This document shows positions 1 to 4,864 of a DNA stretch of 7,057 nucleotides, piece after piece. Source of the DNA: Desulfamplus sp. Lineage in GTDB: Bacteria > Desulfobacterota > Desulfobacteria > Desulfobacterales > Desulfobacteraceae. Under the pieces are notes generated by a model. That model was not told where the DNA came from. It saw nothing but the letters and a program-made list of their open reading frames with translations, and ran no database searches. Made by a program: the position numbers and the translations under genes. The DNA lies in assembly GCA_015233755.1 (NCBI GenBank), contig JADFXA010000114.1, positions 1-7,057 of the forward strand, written 5' to 3'. Each line of letters begins with the position of its first letter. The first letter of the stretch is position 1.

Positions 1-21
1 TTCTAAACGCATGGAGGCAAT

Positions 22-1710
22 ATGAGCTTTTTCAGAAACATGAGTATTAAAACAAAAATTTTTTCAATTTGTATTGTTTTACTGGGAATTATAGCTATAT
101 CAGGCTTGCTATCCGTCAACAGTATGAAAGATATACAGTCAAATCTAACCGATATTTTTAAAGTACGTATGCCAGCAATTGATTTTCTTATTGAAGCTGA
201 CCGTGACCTTCAGCAGCTTCTGGTTGCTGAAAGATCCCTTATTTTTGCAACTCCCGATAGCGAAACATATAAAAAACTTATGCAGGAGTACGAGAAGAAT
301 TTCGGACAATCTTCAGAGCGGTGGGAAAAATTCAAGGCACTTTCAACATCAGAAGAAAATAAGCCGTTCATAGAGGCTCATGACAATGCCAGGAAAGAGT
401 GGGCTATATCTACACGCATGGTTTTAGATGAGCTGATGAAGAATACAGATGAATCCAAAAAACGTGCCATTGAGCTGACATTGGGTGAGACGAGCAAAAA
501 GTTTGAAATGATGCGGGATCAGATAGACAAACTTACAGACATAACACTTGCAAGCGCCCAGAAAGCAAATGATGAGGCAGATAAAACTTACCATTCTGCC
601 GTAACATTTATAATTTCGATTATATGCTTGGGATTGATTACAGGTGTTATACTCACATGGTTCGTTGTCAGAATGATATTGAATACAGTTAACGCCGCTA
701 TTAACAGCCTAAGAGATATTGCCACCGGAGAGGGCGATCTGACCATGCGTTTGGTTGTAACCGGCAAAGATGAAATTGGCGAACTTGCTTCATGGTTCAA
801 CACATTTATGGAGAAACTCCAGGAGATCATCCGTCAGATAGCCGTAAACTCAAGAAAAGTTAATGAATCGTCTACAGAACTATCTTCTATTGCGGTTGAA
901 CTCTCTTCCGGTGCTGAAACTACAGCAACCAGAGCTACTAATGTTAGTATTGCTACCGAAGGAATGAGTACCAATATCAGTAGTGTTGCTGCTGCAATGG
1001 AGCAGTCTTCCACAAATACAAACATGGTTGCCTCTGCGGCTGAAGAGATGAATTCAACAATCAATGAGATAGCTAAAAATGCAGAAAAAGCAAGAAGTGT
1101 CTCCTATGATGCTGTAGACAAATCGAAAAGTGCATTTAACAGAATGTCAGATCTTGGTAAAGCTACACATGCCATTGGTAAAGTCACTGAGGCAATCAAA
1201 GATATTTCGGAGCAAACCAAACTTCTCTCATTGAATGCAACAATTGAAGCTGCCAGAGCAGGAGAAGCAGGAAAGGGATTTGCTGTTGTAGCCAATGAGA
1301 TTAAAGAACTCTCGAACCAGACAGCACAGGCAACACTTGATATTAAACAGCAGATAGATAGTGTACAAAATATGACGGAGTTGAGCATCAGGGAGATTGA
1401 ACAGATATCTAATGTCATCAATGGTGTCAATGATATTGTGTCTGCTATTGCTGCTGCTGTTGAAGAGCAATCTTCTGCAACAAGCGAAATTAGTAACAAT
1501 ATTAATCATGTATCTCAAGGAATACAAGATGTGAATGAAAACATAAGTCAGAGCTCTTCCGTTGCCCAAGAAATTACAAAAGAGATAGTTCAAGTTAATT
1601 CAGCTGCAGCTACAATCTCCAATAGCAGTATTAAAATTAAATCAAGTGCGACTAACTTGAATGTTATGGCTAAAGAGTTGAATGCAATTGTAGAAAAATT
1701 CAAAGTATGA
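22..1710 (+). CDS. Methyl-accepting chemotaxis protein (4HB sensor, HAMP, MCP signal domain)
   Basis: Inner-membrane chemoreceptor that passes a ligand signal to CheA/CheW and so to the flagellar motor. The 562 residues follow the classical plan. A short basic N-terminus precedes TM1 (about 11-33). A periplasmic, mostly helical sensor of about 160 residues (34-192) has the size and character of the four-helix-bundle (4HB_MCP) class. TM2 is at about 193-217, then a HAMP domain to about 270 with GEGDLTMRL and DEIGELASWFN. The long cytoplasmic coiled coil has its tip at 409-424 (EAARAGEAGKGFAVVA), nearly the universal hairpin sequence. Candidate methylation stretches are SAAEEMNSTINEIA (338-351) and AAAVEEQSSATSEIS (477-491). 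The C-terminus ends KFKV with no NWETF-like CheR/CheB tether. GGAGG at 13-17, four bases before the ATG, supports the start. The ligand cannot be read from the sequence, and no che genes are adjacent. Confidence 0.96.
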   Translation: MSFFRNMSIKTKIFSICIVLLGIIAISGLLSVNSMKDIQSNLTDIFKVRMPAIDFLIEADRDLQQLLVAERSLIFATPDSETYKKLMQEYEKNFGQSSERWEKFKALSTSEENKPFIEAHDNARKEWAISTRMVLDELMKNTDESKKRAIELTLGETSKKFEMMRDQIDKLTDITLASAQKANDEADKTYHSAVTFIISIICLGLITGVILTWFVVRMILNTVNAAINSLRDIATGEGDLTMRLVVTGKDEIGELASWFNTFMEKLQEIIRQIAVNSRKVNESSTELSSIAVELSSGAETTATRATNVSIATEGMSTNISSVAAAMEQSSTNTNMVASAAEEMNSTINEIAKNAEKARSVSYDAVDKSKSAFNRMSDLGKATHAIGKVTEAIKDISEQTKLLSLNATIEAARAGEAGKGFAVVANEIKELSNQTAQATLDIKQQIDSVQNMTELSIREIEQISNVINGVNDIVSAIAAAVEEQSSATSEISNNINHVSQGIQDVNENISQSSSVAQEITKEIVQVNSAAATISNSSIKIKSSATNLNVMAKELNAIVEKFKV

Positions 1711-1790
1711 TGGAGTTCATTCCTTAATTTAATACTAATGAATCAAATCATTTTCAAAATTAATGCAGGCATAGAGTGTATGTTTGAAAA

Positions 1791-1807
1791 ATAATATTTG
1801 ATATTAT
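1791..1807. repeat. Small inverted repeat upstream of the YdcZ gene
   Basis: ATAATAT (1791-1797) and ATATTAT (1801-1807) form a perfect 7-bp inverted repeat around TTG. It lies in the 169-bp gap between the chemoreceptor and the YdcZ gene, where that gene's promoter is expected. It is A/T only, so chance occurrence is quite possible. No convincing -35/-10 pair with normal spacing and no U-tailed terminator were seen in this gap. Confidence 0.25.
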
Positions 1808-1879
1808 ACGTCTTTAAGGAATATTTTTATTAAAAATGAATAATTATATTATCGTTTAATTGGTGGGATTGGATATATT

Positions 1880-2335
1880 ATGAATAAATTAATTTACATA
1901 TTATCTATCTTATCTGGTGGTCTTGTCATTCCAATTCAAGTAGCAGTAAACACACTACTCAAAAAACATATTGGCGAGCCGATGCAGGTAACTTTTATTT
2001 CTTTTCTTGTAGGGACAATAGCATCATTATTTATATGTATAATTGCTCGGTATCCTTTACCAACCGCCATTGGAATAAGTGGAACATCATGGTGGATGTG
2101 GTTAGGTGGACTATGCGGAACATTTTATGTGTGGTCAACAATATTTGCCACACCACATATAGGTGCTGCTCTTGCTATGGCTCTTACGGTTGCGGGTCAA
2201 ATGATTGCTGCACTTCTTCTGGATCATTATGGAGTATTGGGATTACAAAAATATCCATTATCATTTATACGAGTTACAGGCATTTTATTGGTTGTTGTTG
2301 GTGTTGTTTTAATCGCATCTACCAAAAGATATTGA
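1880..2335 (+). CDS. YdcZ-family (DUF606) DMT-superfamily inner-membrane permease
   Basis: Small multispanning membrane protein of the drug/metabolite transporter superfamily, YdcZ/DUF606 branch (Pfam PF04657). Members of this branch are about 150 residues long and have no firmly established substrate. The 151 residues contain about five hydrophobic spans (roughly 5-27, 36-56, 71-90, 94-115, 128-147). Family signposts are visible: GGLVIPIQVAVNTLL near the N-terminus, a P-x6-SFLVGT segment (34-46), WWMWLGGLCGTFYV (71-84), the P-x-IGAALAMALTVAGQ stretch (92-107) and the D-x2-G turn (115-118). The length is normal for the family, so the protein is not truncated; members are thought to work as oligomers or pairs. 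The ATG is preceded only by a weak Shine-Dalgarno (GGA at 1871-1873). The next gene starts 88 bp downstream, so an operon is possible but not shown. Confidence 0.88.
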   Translation: MNKLIYILSILSGGLVIPIQVAVNTLLKKHIGEPMQVTFISFLVGTIASLFICIIARYPLPTAIGISGTSWWMWLGGLCGTFYVWSTIFATPHIGAALAMALTVAGQMIAALLLDHYGVLGLQKYPLSFIRVTGILLVVVGVVLIASTKRY

Positions 2336-2372
2336 ACTGCAACTTCAATTTTACAAATAGGGTATGGCTAAC

Positions 2373-2395
2373 AATATTTTATAGTGTAAAATATT
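2373..2395. promoter_or_regulatory. Perfect 9-bp inverted repeat, candidate operator before the amidohydrolase gene
   Basis: AATATTTTA (2373-2381) and TAAAATATT (2387-2395) are exact reverse complements around a 5-base spacer, TAGTG. The dyad ends 28 bp before the amidohydrolase start. Its size and symmetry suit a dimeric repressor or activator. A hairpin in the mRNA leader is the alternative. It is AT-rich, so evidence for function is weak. Confidence 0.35.
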
Positions 2396-2407
2396 TACAT
2401 ATATCGT

Positions 2408-2414
2408 AAAGGAA
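2408..2414 (+). promoter_or_regulatory. Shine-Dalgarno that decides the TTG start of the amidohydrolase
   Basis: AAAGGAA ends nine bases before TTG at 2424. No in-frame ATG occurs between the upstream in-frame stop (TAG, 2382-2384) and codon 102, which lies beyond the essential HxH motif. Initiation at TTG is therefore the best reading. Confidence 0.65.
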
Positions 2415-2423
2415 ATCACAAGA

Positions 2424-3362
2424 TTGACTCAATTAAATGATAAAAAAGGATATCTTTCTGTAAAAGTACCGCTTCCAAAACTTGATGATGTTGAAGGCGA
2501 CAGCGTTCCTCCATCGTTGCCAGGAGTTATTGATACTCATATTCATATCTTTCCTGATGTTTTTTTTCGTGCTGTATGGAAATGGTTTGATCGTTACGGC
2601 TGGCCAATAAGGTATAAGTTCACGACTAATAAGATTGTAAATTTCCTGTTTTCAAGAGGTATTGACCATTTAGTACTATTTCAATATGCACATAAGCCCG
2701 AAGTATCCTCATATCTGAATAATTATATGGTCGAAAAAATTGAAGAGTTTGATAATGTTGAGGAATTAAAAGGGAAAATAACAGGTATGGCAACGGTTTT
2801 TCCCGGAGAAAATAATGCTCTTGATATTCTTGAAACAGCCTTCCAAAAAGGACTTAAAGGGGTAAAGCTTCACGCACATGTGCAATGTTTTGATCTTCTA
2901 TCTCAGGATATGGCAGATATTTACAGCCTTTGTACAAAATATAAATTACCGATGGTAATCCATGCTGGCAGAGAACCAGGAAGCCCTGCATATTCATGTG
3001 ATCCATATCAGTTATGCGGTGCACATAAGATAGAGGAAGTTATTAAAAGCTATCCAATGTTGAAGTTGTGTGTTCCCCATCTTGGTATGGATGAATTTGA
3101 CGAATATAAAAATATGATTGAACGATACGATAATCTTTGGCTTGACACAGCAATGGCAATTACTGATTATCTGCCTATGGATAGTACCCCAAAAATTGAC
3201 CTTATGAGAATTGATAGGATAATGTATGGATCGGATTTTCCCAATATACCCTATGCGTGGGATAGAGAACTAAAGGCTCTTATTGCCTTAAATTTGTCTA
3301 ATGATAAAATTAAAAAAATATGCCAAGAAAATGCTAAATTTTTTTTCTCCATTAAATCGTAA
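2424..3362 (+). CDS. Amidohydrolase-2 family metal-dependent hydrolase or decarboxylase
   Basis: Predicted cytoplasmic TIM-barrel enzyme of the amidohydrolase superfamily, amidohydrolase-2 branch (Pfam PF04909). This branch includes ACMSD-type and resorcylate-type decarboxylases as well as hydrolases. All expected ligand positions are present in the 312 residues: HxH in VIDTHIHIF (H39, H41), H180 in MVIHAG after strand 5, H219 in VPHLG, and the catalytic D271 in MYGSDFPNIPY. An extra H150-A-H152 follows K148 in the KLHAH segment. The length is typical and there is no signal peptide. Translation starts at TTG with AAAGGAA upstream; the first in-frame ATG would remove the HxH motif. The 88-bp gap to the YdcZ gene holds an inverted repeat, so the gene may have its own promoter. 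The substrate cannot be inferred from the window, and hydrolase versus decarboxylase is open. Confidence 0.85.
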   Translation: MTQLNDKKGYLSVKVPLPKLDDVEGDSVPPSLPGVIDTHIHIFPDVFFRAVWKWFDRYGWPIRYKFTTNKIVNFLFSRGIDHLVLFQYAHKPEVSSYLNNYMVEKIEEFDNVEELKGKITGMATVFPGENNALDILETAFQKGLKGVKLHAHVQCFDLLSQDMADIYSLCTKYKLPMVIHAGREPGSPAYSCDPYQLCGAHKIEEVIKSYPMLKLCVPHLGMDEFDEYKNMIERYDNLWLDTAMAITDYLPMDSTPKIDLMRIDRIMYGSDFPNIPYAWDRELKALIALNLSNDKIKKICQENAKFFFSIKS

Positions 3363-3407
3363 GCTTTAAGAGATACTTTATTTTGAAAGATGTGCCTCAG
3401 TAAATAC

Positions 3408-3443
3408 AAAGAGCGATTTTCCATTTCTGAAAAATCGCTCTTT
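3408..3443. terminator. Strong hairpin terminator between convergent genes
   Basis: AAAGAGCGATTTT (3408-3420) pairs perfectly with AAAATCGCTCTTT (3431-3443) across a 10-base loop. This gives a 13-bp stem with a TTTT run (3441-3444) at its plus-strand end. It lies 45 bp after the amidohydrolase stop and 24 bp beyond the end of the minus-strand operon. It is best read as the plus-strand terminator. On the minus strand the downstream T tract is short and interrupted, so bidirectional use is plausible but weaker. Confidence 0.82.
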
Positions 3444-3467
3444 TAGGAGGATTCAAGGATTTATTAT

Positions 3468-3707
3468 TTATTTACGACAAGTACCAGTTCCTGTGCCATT
3501 ATGTTTGCCACCAGTTCCATTGTGTGTACCAGCTCCATTGTGGCTACCATCCCCCATACCATTGCCGTGATGGGCTCCACTGTTCATAGCCATTACTGTA
3601 TCTATATTTATTGTGCTGTTTATCTCTTTTGCCATAGAATAGTTTGCACTCATGAATGCTATAACTACTGCTGCACATACTGCCGTAAACACTTTAACGT
3701 TTTTCAT
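3468..3707 (-). CDS. Small secreted Gly/His/Asn-rich peptide, probable metal binder
   Basis: A 79-residue exported protein that I do not recognise as a named family. Residues 1-26 form a Sec signal peptide (KNVK start, hydrophobic core AVCAAVVIAFM, cleavage probably after SMA). The mature part is about 53 residues. After a short Ile/Asn/Thr segment it becomes low-complexity: HHGNG (46-50), then three copies of H-N-G-[A/T]-G beginning at H56, H62 and H69, and a near-terminal Cys (GTCRK, C77). Regularly spaced His on a flexible Gly backbone suggests soft binding of Ni, Zn or Cu, by analogy with His-rich periplasmic peptides; this is inference. AAAAAGG (3724-3718), about ten bases before the ATG, supports the start. 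It lies 63 bp downstream of the ZraP-like gene on the same strand and probably shares its transcript. Confidence 0.72.
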   Translation of the reverse strand: MKNVKVFTAVCAAVVIAFMSANYSMAKEINSTINIDTVMAMNSGAHHGNGMGDGSHNGAGTHNGTGGKHNGTGTGTCRK

Positions 3708-3735
3708 TTTGAAATTTCCTTTTTAATTTATAGTT

Positions 3736-3755
3736 GATTTAAGTTGCTTGAAATC
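3736..3755 (-). repeat. Weak hairpin between the ZraP-like gene and the Gly/His peptide gene
   Basis: GATTTAAG (3736-3743) pairs with CTTGAAATC (3747-3755) if one base is bulged, leaving a 3-base loop. It lies in the 63-bp gap inside the minus-strand operon. No T run follows it, so it is not a terminator. At most it may affect mRNA stability or processing. Confidence 0.25.
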
Positions 3756-3770
3756 CGTGTTTTTTTAAAA

Positions 3771-4436
3771 TCAGATACTTTTATGATTGTTGTGTTCTGA
3801 TGAGGTCTCTTTTTCATTTGATTTCACGGTATCGTCCTGCGAACTCATTGCTGGACAATGCATTTTACCCATGCCTTTACCCATTTCACCCATCATGCCC
3901 ATTCTTTTTCCCCTCATCATATTACCTTTTCCCATAAGCATATTACCGTTTCCCATCATAGCCATACCACCCATGCCGCACTTCATTTGATTACCCATCA
4001 TTCCATGCTTGCCTGATCCGATAAATCCCATTGGAACATTAATCTCAGGAGCTATCTTTTTTGCTTCAAGTGTCAAATCTATCTCTTTCAATATTACTTG
4101 TTTCTGCAATTCAGTCAATTCATTTGAGACAGCTTTTAGTTTTGCCTTATCGGGTGATGTAGTTTCCATAAGAACCTTAATCTCTTCTTGTTTGGCAATT
4201 ATAGAAGCCCTTGCAGTTGAAGTTTCATCAGTAAATTGTTGATGTAGTTTATTGAGTTTGTTTTTCTGGTCATCCGTAAGTTTTCCCCAATCTTGAATAA
4301 ATGCTTGACCGTAATTTTGGACAGTTGTCGTATCGTCTTTTTTCTCTTTGTCAGCTCCCTCTAACGCGAACGCTGTCCCTGCGATTGTAATCATTGTTAA
4401 AACCACCGCGAATTTACTAAGTACCTGTTTTTTCAT
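3771..4436 (-). CDS. ZraP-like periplasmic metal-binding chaperone (Spy/CpxP/LTXXQ superfamily)
   Basis: Predicted periplasmic protein of the heavy-metal-resistance/LTXXQ group. E. coli ZraP of this group binds zinc and acts as a stress chaperone that also restrains the ZraSR system. Numbered from the chosen start (221 aa), residues 1-24 are a signal peptide (cleavage after TAFA). The LTDDQ motif is at 53-57 within W-x-x-LT-x-x-Q-x5-LHQQF. A helical hairpin follows to about 130, with the PD-x-K-x2-AVSNE segment at 95-106 aligning by eye with the matching ZraP stretch. Residues 136-197 are a Met/Gly/His tail with KCGM (C153) and MHCP (C194), much longer than the short Gly/Cys/His tail of ZraP. 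A hydrophilic, His-containing end (198-221) follows. The start is set by GGAGG at 4445-4441, four bases before ATG 4436. An in-frame ATG at 4469 would add 11 residues but has no ribosome site. The adjacent sigma-54-like promoter fits ZraP-type control. ZraP rather than Spy or CpxP is moderately supported. Confidence 0.85.
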   Translation of the reverse strand: MKKQVLSKFAVVLTMITIAGTAFALEGADKEKKDDTTTVQNYGQAFIQDWGKLTDDQKNKLNKLHQQFTDETSTARASIIAKQEEIKVLMETTSPDKAKLKAVSNELTELQKQVILKEIDLTLEAKKIAPEINVPMGFIGSGKHGMMGNQMKCGMGGMAMMGNGNMLMGKGNMMRGKRMGMMGEMGKGMGKMHCPAMSSQDDTVKSNEKETSSEHNNHKSI

Positions 4437-4440
4437 GTTG

Positions 4441-4445
4441 CCTCC
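4441..4445 (-). promoter_or_regulatory. Shine-Dalgarno fixing the ZraP-like start
   Basis: Read on the minus strand, GGAGG is followed by CAAC and then ATG (4436-4434). This near-perfect site directly before the signal-peptide start MKKQ shows that translation begins there. The in-frame ATG 33 bases upstream is not the start. Confidence 0.85.
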
Positions 4446-4516
4446 TTGATGGATATTATAACCCATCACAATAAATTATTTTTGTTTTACCTCTAATCTG
4501 CAATATCCAGATTTAT

Positions 4517-4544
4517 GTTATAAGTACGTTGTTATAAGTACGTT
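4517..4544. repeat. Perfect 14-bp tandem duplication
   Basis: GTTATAAGTACGTT occurs twice head to tail (4517-4530 and 4531-4544) with no mismatch. It lies just downstream of the predicted sigma-54 start of the ZraP-like gene, in the early untranslated leader. Each unit contains the palindrome GTAC. The hexamer TGTTAT (4516-4521, 4530-4535) recurs on the opposite strand at 4559-4554, 4579-4574 and 4607-4602, which suggests a cluster of half-sites for one regulator. Confidence 0.6.
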
Positions 4545-4558
4545 TAATATCCCATAAC

Positions 4559-4574
4559 AGCAACAGCCATGCCA
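4559..4574 (-). promoter_or_regulatory. Candidate sigma-54 (-24/-12) promoter of the ZraP-like operon
   Basis: On the minus strand the sequence reads TGGCAT, five bases, TTGCT. The sigma-54 consensus is TGGCAC-N5-TTGCW, so only the last base of the -24 element differs. The invariant GG (4573-4572) and GC (4561-4560) are separated by exactly ten bases as required. The predicted start is near 4548, giving a leader of about 112 bases before ATG 4436. E. coli zraP is known to be sigma-54-dependent, which makes the match more credible. Direct repeats CCATAACA (4552-4559, 4572-4579) overlap both elements. Confidence 0.6.
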
Positions 4575-4671
4575 TAACATGAAAAAATAGAATTTATTAT
4601 TATAACACCTTAATTATATGGAGTTTATTAATGATTATAGCTGACACACTATAGCTTACTATCTATATGAC

Positions 4672-4712
4672 TACATAATCACCCGGGTAATAAGTATCCA
4701 TATGATTATGTA
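4672..4712. repeat. 10-bp inverted repeat overlapping the larger dyad
   Basis: TACATAATCA (4672-4681) is the exact reverse complement of TGATTATGTA (4703-4712). The right arm covers the loop of the 16-bp dyad at 4685-4730. In RNA or single-stranded DNA the two pairings would therefore compete, or combine as a loop-to-flank (pseudoknot-like) contact. Confidence 0.5.
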
Positions 4713-4730
4713 TGTGGATACTTATTACCC
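4685..4730. promoter_or_regulatory. Perfect 16-bp inverted repeat, candidate shared enhancer or operator
   Basis: GGGTAATAAGTATCCA (4685-4700) is exactly reverse-complementary to 4715-4730, with a 14-base centre. With two G-U pairs an RNA stem could extend to 20 bp around a 6-base loop (4705-4710). No T run follows on either strand, which argues against a terminator. The centre lies about 160 bp upstream of the predicted sigma-54 start of the ZraP-like operon, a usual place for an NtrC-type activator site. It is about 95-120 bp upstream of the possible starts of the divergent operon. Confidence 0.6.
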
Positions 4731-4766
4731 TGAGAATAAAAGCTTTGTGACTTTTTAAACTTGACC

Positions 4767-4794
4767 TTGACATATTGATGAAGATCAATACTAT
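4767..4794 (+). promoter_or_regulatory. Candidate sigma-70 promoter of the Met-rich operon
   Basis: TTGACA (4767-4772) is a perfect -35 element. After a 16-base spacer comes TACTAT (4789-4794), which matches TATAAT at four of six positions. Transcription would start near 4801, about 64 bases before the ATG. Alternative -10 boxes further on, TATATT (4808-4813) and CATAAT (4815-4820), would suit activation from the FNR box instead. Confidence 0.45.
4775..4788 (+). promoter_or_regulatory. Consensus FNR/CRP-family box
   Basis: TTGAT-GAAG-ATCAA is an exact match to the FNR consensus TTGAT-N4-ATCAA, and the dyad extends to TATTGAT/ATCAATA (4773-4790). Its centre (4781.5) would lie near -39 or -45 if the -10 is TATATT (4808) or CATAAT (4815), close to the -41.5 of class II activation. 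If instead the promoter at 4767-4794 is used, the box fills its spacer and binding would repress. A redox- or oxygen-responsive FNR-type regulator is the likeliest partner; CRP-like relatives with the same motif cannot be excluded. Confidence 0.6.
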
Positions 4795-4797
4795 AGA

Positions 4798-4831
4798 AAA
4801 ATATTAATATATTTCATAATATTAATATTTT
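4798..4831. repeat. 13-bp AT-only inverted repeat before the Met-rich gene
   Basis: AAAATATTAATAT (4798-4810) is the exact reverse complement of ATATTAATATTTT (4819-4831), with an 8-base centre. The core ATATTAATAT is itself a palindrome, so the arms are also direct repeats. It covers the possible -10/start region downstream of the FNR box. It may be an operator, a leader hairpin or an easily melted tract; low complexity limits confidence. Confidence 0.4.
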
Positions 4832-4864
4832 GTAATTAATCTTACCAAAATTTAAGGAGACGTT

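Larger units (their letters stand above)
4437..4864. other. 428-bp divergent control region without a gene
   Basis: No credible ORF lies here. The region separates the minus-strand ZraP-like operon from the plus-strand Met-rich operon. From left to right it holds a small dyad in the ZraP-like leader (TGATGG 4447-4452 / CCATCA 4463-4468), a 14-bp tandem repeat, a sigma-54-like promoter on the minus strand, a TATAGCT repeat pair (4636-4642, 4650-4656), a perfect 16-bp inverted repeat overlapping a second 10-bp one, a sigma-70-like promoter with an FNR box on the plus strand, and a 13-bp AT-only inverted repeat. The notable sites are listed separately. Confidence 0.8.

Noticed and set aside
1104..1593. 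Two overlapping minus-strand reading frames (121 and 131 codons) inside the chemoreceptor
   Set aside because: They lie opposite the most conserved part of the MCP signalling domain. Their composition is that of antisense translation of Ala/Ser/Glu-rich coiled coil.
1719..1822. 9-bp inverted repeat ATTCCTTAA / TTAAGGAAT flanking the gap before the YdcZ gene
   Set aside because: The arms are 86 bases apart, short and AT-rich. Nothing between them looks like a mobile element.
2035..2409. 124-codon plus-strand frame overlapping the YdcZ gene
   Set aside because: It is a +1 shadow full of Cys, Tyr and Ser with no family resemblance, while the other frame gives a clear YdcZ-type membrane protein.
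3501..4242. Plus-strand frames opposite the Gly/His peptide and ZraP-like genes
   Set aside because: They are shadows of the minus-strand genes. Their Ile/Pro/Phe-rich repeats come from reverse reading of Met/Gly codons.
4455..4460. TATAAT on the minus strand as a sigma-70 -10 box for the ZraP-like gene
   Set aside because: No recognisable -35 lies 16-18 bases upstream, and the start would fall almost on the Shine-Dalgarno. The sigma-54-like site is the better candidate.
4437..4469. Longer start for the ZraP-like protein, ATG at 4469 on the minus strand (MMGYNIHQGGN...)
   Set aside because: It would place 11 polar residues before a normal signal peptide and has no ribosome site, whereas GGAGG stands four bases before ATG 4436.
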